A stretch of DNA of 5,613 nucleotides. Source: an uncultured Clostridia bacterium. Its GTDB lineage: Bacteria; Bacillota; Clostridia; Oscillospirales; Oscillospiraceae. Both the position numbers and the translations under genes were made by a program. The first letter of the stretch is position 1. The number at the start of each line of letters is the position of its first letter. Shown here one piece after another: positions 1 to 5,559 of the stretch. The notes below the pieces were generated by a model. The model did not search any database. It saw nothing but the letters and a program-made list of their open reading frames with translations, and was not told the DNA's origin. The stretch is taken from contig CAMBID010000061.1 of the NCBI GenBank assembly GCA_945867445.1, positions 1 to 5,613 of the forward strand, in the 5' to 3' direction.

Positions 1-101
1 CGCTGCCTTGTCTTGCACCAATATCCCTGCGCTGCTGATTCAATCTTTTTATCAAAAATTAGTATCAGGTTTTCGTATGAGGTCCGCCGTTCTTCCCATT
101 C
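1..101. other. Unassigned AT-rich left edge with an open minus-strand frame
   Basis: Positions 40-75 are clearly richer in A and T than the rest of the window. On the minus strand one frame has no stop from an ATG at 171-173 to the window edge. Its last part reads as a plausible peptide (…SYENLILIFDKKIESAAQ, then GYWCKTRQ). The frame passes straight through the two hairpins at 102-165, so the ATG is probably not a real start. If anything here is coding it would be a fragment, and I do not recognise it as a named family. It could equally be an intergenic repeat or leader. Confidence 0.2.
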
Positions 102-130
102 AGCGCCCCGCCGGGATTCGGCGGGGCGCT
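102..130. terminator. GC-rich hairpin, possible bidirectional terminator
   Basis: A perfect 11-bp stem (AGCGCCCCGCC at 102-112 with GGCGGGGCGCT at 120-130) closes a 7-nt loop. The plus-strand continuation begins TTCC and the minus-strand continuation GAATGGG, so neither side has a strong U tract. It may be a second, backup terminator for the minus-strand DUF4330 gene, or it may terminate something entering from the left on the plus strand. Confidence 0.5.
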
Positions 131-138
131 TTCCGCGC

Positions 139-165
139 AAAAGGGACTGCCCGCCGGGCAGTCCC
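139..165 (-). terminator. Rho-independent terminator of the DUF4330 gene
   Basis: Read on the minus strand, GGGACTGCCC (165-156) and GGGCAGTCCC (152-143) form a perfect 10-bp stem around a 3-nt loop, followed directly by TTTT (142-139). It lies 44 bp downstream of the stop codon of the DUF4330 gene, which is the expected position. Confidence 0.8.
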
Positions 166-209
166 TCTCTCATTCTCTTTTCCAGCAAACCGGTTTGCCC
201 TTCGGGCGG

Positions 210-698
210 TCAGCCCTGGGCCTCGTCCACCCATTCCACGTCGATGATCTGGGTGTCCTTGAACTCGATGTACCGGCTCTTGAGGATGTAGTCGCTCTTG
301 CCCACCCGGACCTCCTGCTTGCCGATCTCGGTCTTGATGGCGGCGGTAGCGGGGATGTGGGCCTCCACGGTGAAGTAGAGGTTGACGCTGCCTGGATCCA
401 GCACCCAGGTGCCGTCCGGCCCCAGAACGTAGTAGTCCTCCCGCTCCACACTCTCGATATAGCCGTCATAGAGAGCGCCGGAGGCCATCAGCTGGGAGGG
501 CAGGTGGGCCTTGGCGTTCTCATAGAGGGCCGCGTCCACCCCCTCGCAAAGAACGGTATAGCGGACGGTGACAGTGCTGGTCTCCGCGCTGCCGCCGCCC
601 CGGTTCATGTACCTCCAGCCAACGAACCCCACCACCAGCACGATGAGCGCCACGGCGATGATATCCACGATATTGAACGTATGCTTCTTCTGCTCCAT
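210..698 (-). CDS. DUF4330 domain-containing membrane-anchored protein
   Basis: This predicted 162-residue protein has the layout of the DUF4330 family. It has a short charged N-terminus (MEQKKHTFNIVD), one transmembrane helix at about residues 10-28, a Gly/Ser-rich hinge at 33-37 and an extracytoplasmic domain rich in beta strands. Conserved-looking segments are VRYTVLCEGVD near 45-55 and VGKSDYILKSRYIEF near 135-150. The frame opens further upstream, but the ATG at 696-698 is chosen because a strong site (GGAGGAG at 707-713) sits 8 nt before it. The gene diverges from the GT4-CsaB gene and ends in a terminator at 139-165. The biochemical function is unknown. From memory, DUF4330 genes often sit beside csaB and glycosyltransferases in Clostridia, so a role in export or assembly of a wall polymer is an inference. 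Confidence 0.85.
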   Translation of the reverse strand: MEQKKHTFNIVDIIAVALIVLVVGFVGWRYMNRGGGSAETSTVTVRYTVLCEGVDAALYENAKAHLPSQLMASGALYDGYIESVEREDYYVLGPDGTWVLDPGSVNLYFTVEAHIPATAAIKTEIGKQEVRVGKSDYILKSRYIEFKDTQIIDVEWVDEAQG

Positions 699-728
699 GG
701 TCACAACTCCTCCGGAAGGCCAGCGGCC

Positions 729-757
729 TTGACCTCGCTCCCTTCCCATTGTATAAT
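729..757 (+). promoter_or_regulatory. Sigma-A promoter for the GT4-CsaB gene
   Basis: TTGACC at 729-734 and a perfect TATAAT at 752-757 are separated by the optimal 17 bp. Transcription would start near 764, leaving a leader of about 109 nt before the ATG at 873. The leader holds a small hairpin, GGCGTC/GACGCC (768-773 with 779-784), and a second, TTCCGC/GCGGAA (844-849 with 853-858), that touches the ribosome site. A weaker tandem candidate lies downstream (TTGACG at 793-798, 18 bp, TATTTT at 817-822). Confidence 0.82.
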
Positions 758-778
758 ATCGGAATCAGGCGTCGGCAA
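750..778 (-). promoter_or_regulatory. Alternative minus-strand promoter overlapping the plus-strand -10 box
   Basis: On the minus strand TTGCCG (778-773) and TATACA (755-750) are 17 bp apart. The -10 element shares positions 752-755 with the TATAAT of the plus-strand promoter, so the two could not be occupied at once. It is a weaker match than the candidate at 808-836, but it would give a more usual leader of about 45 nt to the DUF4330 gene. Confidence 0.4.
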
Positions 779-807
779 GACGCCATACGCCATTGACGTA
801 CAGCGCT

Positions 808-836
808 ATTGTACCGTATTTTCCCCCGAGAAACAA
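808..836 (-). promoter_or_regulatory. Candidate sigma-A promoter for the DUF4330 gene, facing the csaB promoter
   Basis: On the minus strand TTGTTT (836-831) and TACAAT (813-808) are 17 bp apart. Transcription would start near 801 and give a leader of about 100 nt. This lies inside the plus-strand leader of the neighbouring gene, so the two transcripts would be complementary over roughly 764-801. Confidence 0.6.
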
Positions 837-872
837 GCACAAATTCCGCGCCGCGGAAGAAAGGTGTTTTCT

Positions 873-3098
873 ATGAAGGTCATCCATCTCATCAGCGGCG
901 GCGACTCCGGCGGGGCCAAGACCCACGTCCTGAGCCTGCTGCAGCATCTCAACCGGACCATCACGGCCCAGCTGGTCTGCTTCCGGGACGGGCCCTTCGC
1001 CCAGGAGGCCCGCAGTCTCGGCATCCCGGTAGAGATCATGGGCGGCAACAACATCCCCCGCCTCCGCCGCCGGCTGACCGAGTATATCCGCTCCGGCGGC
1101 TATGAGCTCATCCACTGCCACGGGAGCCGTGCCAACATGGTGGGCGCCCTGCTGCGCAAAACCACCGGCCTCCCGGTGGTCAGCACCGTCCACAGCGACT
1201 ATCGGCTGGACTACATGGGCCGCCCCTTCGCCCGGCTGAGCTTCGGGGCCATTAATGCCTGGGCCCTCCGGAAGCTGGACTACCGCATCGGCGTCTCGGA
1301 CGCCATGGTGGACCTCCTCATCTCCCGGGGCTTCGCCCCGGACCGCTTCTACTCCATCTACAACGGCATCGACTTCACCCCCGCCCCGCCCCAGGGGGAC
1401 CGCCTCCCCTATCTCCGTTCCCTGGGGGCGGATGTGGACGAGGATTCCGTGGTGGTAGGCATTGCCGCCCGGCTCAATCCCGTGAAGGACATGTCCACCC
1501 TGATCCGGGGCTTCGCCCTGGCCCGCCGGGACTGCCCCCGCCTCCGTCTCGTCATTGCCGGGGACGGCGAGGAGCGGGAGAAGCTGGGGAATCTCGCAAA
1601 AGAGCTGGGCGTGGAGAAGGAGGTCACCTTCGCCGGCTGGATCAGCGGCGGCATGGACCGTTTCTACTCGGCTCTCGACATCAACGCCCTCACCTCCCTC
1701 TCCGAGACCTTCCCCTACGCCCTGACGGAGGGGGCCCGCTTCCATCTCGCCACCGTGGCCACCGCCGTGGGCGGCATCCCCTACCTCATCGACCAGGATG
1801 TGAACGGCTACCTCTTCGCCCCCGGGGACGCGGAGGACCTGGGCCGCCGCCTGGCGGCGCTGGGGATGGACGATGCCCTCCGCCGCGACATGGGGGAAAA
1901 GCTCTATGCGAAGGCATCCCGGGACTTCTCCATCCAGAAGACCGTGGACACCCAGCTCCGCATCTATCAGGAGATCCTCCGCCGCAGCCGCCGGGAGAGG
2001 AAGGCGCGGGACGGCGTGGTGATCTGCGGAGCCTACGGCCGGGGCAACGCCGGGGATGACGCCATCCTGGACGCCATCCTCCAGGAGATACGTTCCCTGG
2101 ACCCGGACATGCCGGTAACGGTCCTCTCCAAGGACCCCGCCGCCACCCGCCTCACCTACCGGGTCCGCTCCATCCACCGCTCCCATATCCTCTCCTGGCG
2201 GAAGGCCATGCGGAAGAGCGTTCTCTACCTCAACGGCGGCGGCAGCCTCATCCAGGACGTCACCTCCCGCCGCTCCCTCTGGTACTATCTCTATAACATC
2301 CGCTCCGCCCACGCCTTAGGCTGCCGGGTGCAGATGTACGGCTGCGGCATCGGCCCCGTGACGAGGGAGAAGCACCGCCGTATGGCCGCCCGGACCCTCA
2401 ACAGCTGCGTGGACATCATCACCCTCCGGGAGCCGGACTCCCAGGCGGAGCTCCAGGCCATGGGCGTCACCAGCCCTCAGATCCTCCTCACCGCCGACCC
2501 TGCCCTGACCCTCCGCGCCGCCACGGAGGACGAGACAGACAGCGTTCTCCTCTGCGCCGGTATCCCGCCCCACGGCAAGTACCTCTGCTTCGCCCTGCGC
2601 CGCTGGCCGGGCTTTGAGGAGGCCGCCCCCGCCCTCCGCGCCGCCGCCGCCTACGCCTATGAGACCTACGGCCTCACGCCGGTCTTCCTCTCGGTGGAGA
2701 AGCACCTGGACCCCGGCGCCGGACGCATCGCCGCCGACGGCCTTTCCGTCCCCCATTACTTCCTGGACGACGCCGGCAAGGCCGGCACCATCATTGGCGC
2801 CCTCTCCCGGATGGAGGCCGTGGTCTCCATGCGCCTTCACGCCCTGATCTTCGCCGCCGGGCAAGGCATCCCGCTGGTCGGCATCGTCTACGATCCCAAG
2901 GTCTCCTCCTTCCTCCGCTACATCGGGCAGGAGCAGTTCGCGGATCTCTCCGCCCTGACGGAGGACAAACTCTGCCGCATGATCGACCGGGCCGTGGAGC
3001 AGTCTCACGACACCGCCGCCCAGGCCGCCGCCGTGCGGAAACTCCAGGAGATGGAACATCGAAACGTCCGGGCCGCCCAGTCCCTGCTGGAGGACTGA
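873..3098 (+). CDS. csaB: Fused GT4 glycosyltransferase – CsaB polysaccharide pyruvyl transferase
   Basis: This 741-residue protein has two enzyme domains. Residues 1-375 are a GT-B fold GT4 glycosyltransferase: glycine-rich ISGGDSGGAKTHVL at 7-20, VSTVHSDYR at 103-111, GVSDAM at 140-145, IYNGID at 162-167, the donor-phosphate residues R200 and K205, VIAGDG at 227-232, and the EX7E pair E278/E286 followed by TAVGG. A basic linker (371-380) leads to a CsaB/WcaK-type pyruvyl transferase: CGAYGRGNAGDDAILDAIL at 385-403, LYLNGGGSLIQD at 451-462, GCGIGP at 490-495, and SMRLHALIFA with H656. By family, CsaB moves pyruvate from phosphoenolpyruvate onto ManNAc of a secondary wall polymer, making the ligand of SLH domains. 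The GT4 half probably adds a sugar to the same polymer (inference). The ATG at 873 is chosen from the ribosome site AAGAAAGG (857-864), the promoter at 729-757 and the natural GT4 N-terminus. Upstream in-frame codons lie antisense to the DUF4330 gene. Confidence 0.9.
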   Translation: MKVIHLISGGDSGGAKTHVLSLLQHLNRTITAQLVCFRDGPFAQEARSLGIPVEIMGGNNIPRLRRRLTEYIRSGGYELIHCHGSRANMVGALLRKTTGLPVVSTVHSDYRLDYMGRPFARLSFGAINAWALRKLDYRIGVSDAMVDLLISRGFAPDRFYSIYNGIDFTPAPPQGDRLPYLRSLGADVDEDSVVVGIAARLNPVKDMSTLIRGFALARRDCPRLRLVIAGDGEEREKLGNLAKELGVEKEVTFAGWISGGMDRFYSALDINALTSLSETFPYALTEGARFHLATVATAVGGIPYLIDQDVNGYLFAPGDAEDLGRRLAALGMDDALRRDMGEKLYAKASRDFSIQKTVDTQLRIYQEILRRSRRERKARDGVVICGAYGRGNAGDDAILDAILQEIRSLDPDMPVTVLSKDPAATRLTYRVRSIHRSHILSWRKAMRKSVLYLNGGGSLIQDVTSRRSLWYYLYNIRSAHALGCRVQMYGCGIGPVTREKHRRMAARTLNSCVDIITLREPDSQAELQAMGVTSPQILLTADPALTLRAATEDETDSVLLCAGIPPHGKYLCFALRRWPGFEEAAPALRAAAAYAYETYGLTPVFLSVEKHLDPGAGRIAADGLSVPHYFLDDAGKAGTIIGALSRMEAVVSMRLHALIFAAGQGIPLVGIVYDPKVSSFLRYIGQEQFADLSALTEDKLCRMIDRAVEQSHDTAAQAAAVRKLQEMEHRNVRAAQSLLED

Positions 3099-3115
3099 GC
3101 CGCCCAAAAAAGCAG

Positions 3116-3145
3116 GAAAGACCGCCCCGCAGGGCGGTCTTTCTT
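3116..3145 (+). terminator. Rho-independent terminator of the GT4-CsaB gene
   Basis: GAAAGACCGCCC (3116-3127) pairs perfectly with GGGCGGTCTTTC (3132-3143) around a CGCA loop, giving a 12-bp stem. T residues in the 3' arm and just after it (TCTTTCTT) provide the U-rich end, and an A-rich run (3106-3111) precedes it. It lies 17 bp after the stop codon. Confidence 0.88.
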
Positions 3146-3233
3146 CGTGCGCGGCGGCAAGGGTGACCCGGGGGCTTCCGGCAGACCCAGGCGGACCTCC
3201 GTCCCCCGCCTGTCGTTCCCTCGTCCCTTGCAG

Positions 3234-3381
3234 GGGCCGATGCCCATAACTGACGTCCCAAATCTCGGGACGGAATTTGGTTTTCGGAAGCTATGCCTTT
3301 GGTGCATCGGCCCGCCGCCGGCACTCTGTCGAATCCTAACACTGCCGGGATACCCGTGGAGCGGGCCGATGTATCCGCCCG
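3234..3381. repeat. Three GGGCCGATG blocks in alternating orientation
   Basis: GGGCCGATGC occurs at 3234-3243, its exact reverse complement at 3304-3313, and GCGGGCCGATG again at 3361-3371. The middle copy can pair with the left copy over 10 bp or with the right copy over 11 bp (3305-3315 with 3361-3371), but not with both. An inner stem, CCGGCA/TGCCGG (3318-3323 with 3343-3348), sits inside the right-hand option. The right copy is itself part of an imperfect palindrome at 3362-3381 (CGGGC…GCCCG with GAT/ATC). This is either a compound palindromic repeat or a structured RNA with alternative folds; no downstream gene is in a position to be controlled by it. Confidence 0.55.
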
Positions 3382-3513
3382 TCCCCCACAGGGCGTCGAC
3401 CGCCAGGGCAGGTGCCGGACTGTCAGGCTCCGACCTCGTCTGCCGCAACAGCGCAGGCCCGGAATCGCCGGCGGCGCCCCGGCCTTCATCCTTCGCCCCT
3501 CGTCTCCCGTTCC

Positions 3514-3561
3514 ATCCCCCAAGGGGGATTCCAAAGGGGGGAATCGCAGTACCCCCCTTTG
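3514..3561. repeat. Tandem pair of G/C-tract palindromes
   Basis: ATCCCCCAAGGGGGAT (3514-3529) is a perfect palindrome. Immediately after it, CAAAGGGGGG (3532-3541) pairs with CCCCCCTTTG (3552-3561) around a 10-nt loop, also without mismatch. Such symmetric G/C-tract units are typical of dispersed intergenic repeats and do not look like coding sequence. Confidence 0.6.
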
Positions 3562-3782
3562 CGTCGTTTCAAGAAGGGTCCGGGAGGGAAACACAGGGTC
3601 CCCGCCGCAAACCAACGAAGTGTGGAGGTGAATTGCCCCGAAGGAGCAAGAGAGGCCCCTCCGGAGGGTTGCGGTGGGAAAAGGCGGAGCAGCGGAAGGA
3701 GCGAGCCGGTGCCCTTTGGGCAGCGGCGAGGGGTATGGAGCTTGTGACGACGCCACCCCTCCCAGAATTTTTCTTTGGGGGT

Positions 3783-3824
3783 GTGGAGGTGTGTTCTTTC
3801 CGAATGGAAAGAATACACCTCCAC
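3783..3824. repeat. 19-bp inverted repeat forming a long tetraloop hairpin
   Basis: Positions 3783-3801 pair with 3806-3824 over 19 consecutive positions. There is one G·U (3793 with 3814) and a GAAT loop. In plus-strand RNA the wobble is tolerated; in minus-strand RNA it becomes a C·A mismatch, a slight hint that plus is the functional sense. No T tract follows on the plus strand (ACCGGCGG), so it is not a classical terminator for the upstream gene. Confidence 0.65.
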
Positions 3825-3829
3825 CGGCG

Positions 3830-3899
3830 GCGGGCCTTCGCCCGCTTGCAGCCCTCCCGCCCCCCCGGGCGGAAATCCCACTGCCTCCGTCGGGGGCAG
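3830..3899. repeat. Run of three short GC hairpins
   Basis: Three stems follow each other: GCGGGC/GCCCGC (3830-3835 with 3840-3845, loop CTTC), CCGCCC/GGGCGG (3857-3862 with 3867-3872, loop CCCC), and CTGCCTCC/GGGGGCAG (3881-3888 with 3892-3899, one G·U). The last lies directly beyond the expected end of the secreted-protein gene and may help stop its transcription, although only a weak ATTT follows it on the minus strand. Confidence 0.5.
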
Positions 3900-3906
3900 G
3901 CCTCTC

Positions 3907-4416
3907 CTTTAACCGGCTGGTATAGTTACCCCGCACCAGCACCATCACAGCAGAGGCCCCTGCCTTCACGCCCCGGCCCTCGATGGTCATCATATAGAGA
4001 TGATTCGTGGTGAGCGCCTTCCCGTTTTCCAATATGCCGCCGGCGGTCTCGTCGATGAGCCCCGGAGAGGAGGGAGAGACGCAGGCGGCGCTGCCCACCC
4101 GCAGCATCACCTCGCAGCCGATGTCCCCCGTCAGGGTCTTCCCGGCGGGGATGGTCACCACGGCAAAGCTGCTGACGGTACCGGCGGAGCCGCCGCCATT
4201 CCCCAGCTTCCCGTCGATGTAAGCGGTCAGGCTGGCGTTCCGGCCTGCCACGGCCTCGTCGATGCGCTTCTGCACGGCGGCCAGAAAGGTCTCATTTAAG
4301 TAGCTGAGGGTCACCAGGGGATCGTCCTCGGTGCCGGCTCCGGCGGCCGCCGCCGGGAGGCAGACGGCCAGCCCCAGCAGGACCACGGCCAGAAATCGTG
4401 CGATCTTTCGTTTCAT
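3907..4416 (-). CDS. Small secreted protein of unknown function, 3' end altered
   Basis: The start is an ATG at 4414-4416 with a strong ribosome site (AAAGGAGAG at 4424-4432, 7 nt before it). Residues 1-27 are a Sec signal peptide: a basic start (MKRKIARF), a hydrophobic core and an Ala-rich cleavage area near 24-27. Residues 35-70 (VTLSYLNETFLAAV…) look helical. Residues 84-166 form a compact domain ending in VMVLVRGNYT. I associate this layout, including the late RG-x-YT ending, with small secreted proteins of unknown function in Oscillospiraceae, which normally stop two or three residues after YT. Here the frame instead runs on, rich in Pro/Arg/Gly, through the palindromic region to a stop at 2791-2793 inside the csaB gene. 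A stop (TAA at 3911-3909) lies in the frame that a one-base deletion would restore. The listed end marks the conserved part only. mazF lies 62 bp upstream on the same strand. Confidence 0.65.
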
Positions 4417-4441
4417 ATGGCAGCTCTCCTTTGTTTCCTTC

Positions 4442-4473
4442 CTCCGCCGGGAAGGTCCCCCTCCCCGGCGGAG
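4442..4473. terminator. Intercistronic hairpin between mazF and the secreted-protein gene
   Basis: CTCCGCCGGG (4442-4451) pairs perfectly with CCCGGCGGAG (4464-4473), a 10-bp stem with a 12-nt loop. On the minus strand, where both flanking genes lie, it is followed by GAAGGAAAC rather than a U tract. It is therefore a weak terminator at best and may be a processing or stabilising element before the next ribosome site. On the plus strand CGTTTCT follows. Confidence 0.45.
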
Positions 4474-4478
4474 CGTTT

Positions 4479-4847
4479 CTATACCATTCGTTGGTGCGGC
4501 AGCCCGAAGCTCACCGCGATGGCGAGGTCGATCTTCTCCATCAGCCTCTCGTCCACCCGGCCCATCCGTTCCCGCAGGCGCTTTTTGTCCAGGGTGCGCA
4601 CCTGCTCCAGAAGGACGGTTGAGGTCTTGCTGAGGCCGCAGCTCTCATCCACCGGGATCTCGATGTGGGTAGGAAGCCGGGCTTTGCCGGTCTGGGAGGT
4701 AATGGCGGCCGCGATGACGGTGGGGCTGTAGCGGTTGCCGGTGTCGTTCTGGATGATCAGCACCGGCCGGACCCCTCCCTGCTCGCTGCCCACCACCGGC
4801 GAGAGGTCGGCGTAGTAGATCTCGCCGCGTCTGACAGTTGTCTCCAC
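4479..4847 (-). CDS. mazF: MazF/NdoA (PemK-family) mRNA interferase toxin
   Basis: This 122-residue protein is close, by recall, to B. subtilis NdoA (116 residues). It shares [19 protein letters not shown] at 7-25, [10 protein letters not shown] at 26-35 and [13 protein letters not shown] in the C-terminal half. The residues equivalent to the NdoA catalytic pair Arg25 and Thr48 are present as R27 and T50. The family folds as an SH3-like dimer and cuts single-stranded mRNA at short motifs. The start is a GTG at 4845-4847, preceded by GGAGTG at 4857-4862. It follows alr on the same strand with a gap of 241 bp. In B. subtilis a small antitoxin gene (ndoAI) fills this gap; no such protein can be read here on either strand. 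The toxin may be controlled by an antitoxin encoded elsewhere. The family call is very secure; toxic activity here is inferred. Confidence 0.93.
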   Translation of the reverse strand: METTVRRGEIYYADLSPVVGSEQGGVRPVLIIQNDTGNRYSPTVIAAAITSQTGKARLPTHIEIPVDESCGLSKTSTVLLEQVRTLDKKRLRERMGRVDERLMEKIDLAIAVSFGLPHQRMV

Positions 4848-5088
4848 TTGCGTTCACACTCCGCTGAAAAGAAGTACCCGTTCCCGCCGGATCCATCGGC
4901 GGAAAGGCCACTCTCATTGTCCCACGCCGCGGCCAAGTTTATACCGCCGGATGGGACGTGCGGGCAGGACGCCTCCCTGCCCCGGTATCAGTGTATGCAA
5001 ACAGCAGCGATTCCGTGCGTTTCGACCCCCGCCGTCCCTCTTTCCTTCCGGGAAGGACCTAAGGCCGCCGCGGGGCTCCGTATTCCCC
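4848..5088 (-). promoter_or_regulatory. alr–mazF intergenic stretch with possible mazF promoter
   Basis: No antitoxin-like gene is visible in this gap. On the minus strand a TATAAA (4943-4938) could be a -10 box, but nothing close to TTGACA lies 16-18 bp upstream, so the promoter is uncertain. A stem GGGCAGG/CCTGCCC (4962-4968 with 4976-4982) sits just upstream of it and a stem CCGCCG/CGGCGG (4884-4889 with 4897-4902) downstream. The palindrome CCTTCC/GGAAGG (5044-5056) lies shortly after the alr stop and lacks a U tract, so read-through from alr into mazF is possible. Confidence 0.3.
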
Positions 5089-5559
5089 TCACTCCATGAT
5101 CCGCAGCTCCCGGGCGATCTCCCGTCCGCCGCTGAGGTACACCCGCGGCACCCGTTTCGAGACCGCGCAGGTAAGCTCATAGGGGATGGTCCCCAGGACG
5201 GCGGCAAGAGCGTCCACCTTCTGACGCTTCCCGAAGATCTCCACCGTGTCGCCCACGTGGACGCCGGGGAGACGCGTGAGATCCACCATGCACATATCCA
5301 TGCAGATGCGGCCGAGGAGCGGGGCTCTTCCCTGCTCCGTCACCACGCTCATCCGTCCGGAGAGCCCCCGGAAGAAGCCGTCGGCGTAGCCGATGGGCAG
5401 CACGCCCACCCGGGTCCTCCCCTCTGTCCGGAACGTCCGGCCATAGCTGACGCAGGTCCCGCCGTCGAAAACCTTGATGGTGGAGACGCTGGACTTCAGC
5501 GCCATCACCGGCCGGAGGCCCAGGGCCTCCGCGTCGTCCCCCGCCCCGTAGAGGGCAAT
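5089..5559 (-). CDS. alr: Alanine racemase, C-terminal part (5' end cut off)
   Basis: About 156 residues of the C-terminal end of a PLP-dependent alanine racemase, which makes D-alanine for peptidoglycan. Visible motifs, counted from the first complete codon, are IALYG at 1-5, LRPVMALKS at 15-23, VSYGRTF at 37-43 with the equivalent of the catalytic base Tyr265 of Geobacillus Alr (Y39), LPIGYADGFF, RICMDMCMVDL, and SKRVPRVY. The last has Lys where Geobacillus has the PLP-contacting Tyr354, which from memory is common in clostridial enzymes. The frame stays open without a break from 5508 up to 5559, so the GTG/ATG at 5503-5508 is not the start. The N-terminal PLP-lysine barrel and the Arg expected just before IALYG are missing because adapter sequence begins at 5560. 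Stop TGA at 5091-5089. It heads the alr–mazF arrangement. Confidence 0.92.
   Translation of the reverse strand: MALYGAGDDAEALGLRPVMALKSSVSTIKVFDGGTCVSYGRTFRTEGRTRVGVLPIGYADGFFRGLSGRMSVVTEQGRAPLLGRICMDMCMVDLTRLPGVHVGDTVEIFGKRQKVDALAAVLGTIPYELTCAVSKRVPRVYLSGGREIARELRIME

Larger units (their letters stand above)
3146..3906. other. Gene-free, palindrome-rich region between convergent genes
   Basis: No credible gene is visible in these roughly 760 bp. Long open frames exist on both strands, but their products are Pro/Arg/Gly-rich, lack domains or ribosome sites, and run through perfect palindromes. Besides the elements listed separately, there are hairpins at 3188-3212 (CAGGCGG/CCGCCTG), 3254-3272 (CGTCCC/GGGACG), 3633-3649 (TTGC/GCAA), 3657-3668 (palindrome CCCTCCGGAGGG) and 3710-3722 (TGCCC/GGGCA). 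An 11-nt direct repeat, GTGTGGAGGTG, occurs at 3610-3620 and 3781-3791. The region has the look of several dispersed intergenic palindromic repeats placed end to end. It lies between two convergent genes, so promoters for them are not expected here. Confidence 0.65.

Noticed and set aside
195..872. In-frame upstream extension of the GT4-CsaB gene (226 further codons)
   Set aside because: It lies antisense to the DUF4330 gene, has no similarity to GT4 proteins, and the strong promoter and ribosome site just before 873 place the start there.
765..2312. 515-codon minus-strand open frame inside csaB
   Set aside because: Gly/Glu/Val/Ala-rich antisense shadow caused by the GC-rich third positions of csaB; no domain or ribosome site, and the plus-strand frame shows clear enzyme motifs.
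2316..3107. 263-codon minus-strand open frame over the CsaB domain
   Set aside because: Antisense shadow with biased composition and no recognisable motif.
3188..3899. CRISPR array
   Set aside because: The repeats are inverted, of differing sequence and irregularly spaced; there are no identical direct repeats with unique spacers and no cas gene.
2791..3906. C-terminal 370 residues of the long minus-strand frame as a real protein tail
   Set aside because: Low-complexity translation of palindromic DNA and then of csaB antisense; best explained by a lost stop codon.
3147..4013. 288-codon plus-strand open frame in the gene-free region
   Set aside because: Pro/Arg/Ser-rich, passes through several perfect palindromes and into the antisense of the secreted-protein gene, and has no ribosome site or domain.
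4665..5099. 144-codon plus-strand open frame opposite mazF and the gap, considered as an antitoxin
   Set aside because: It is mostly the complement of mazF codons, and the product shows no MazE, CopG or other antitoxin features.
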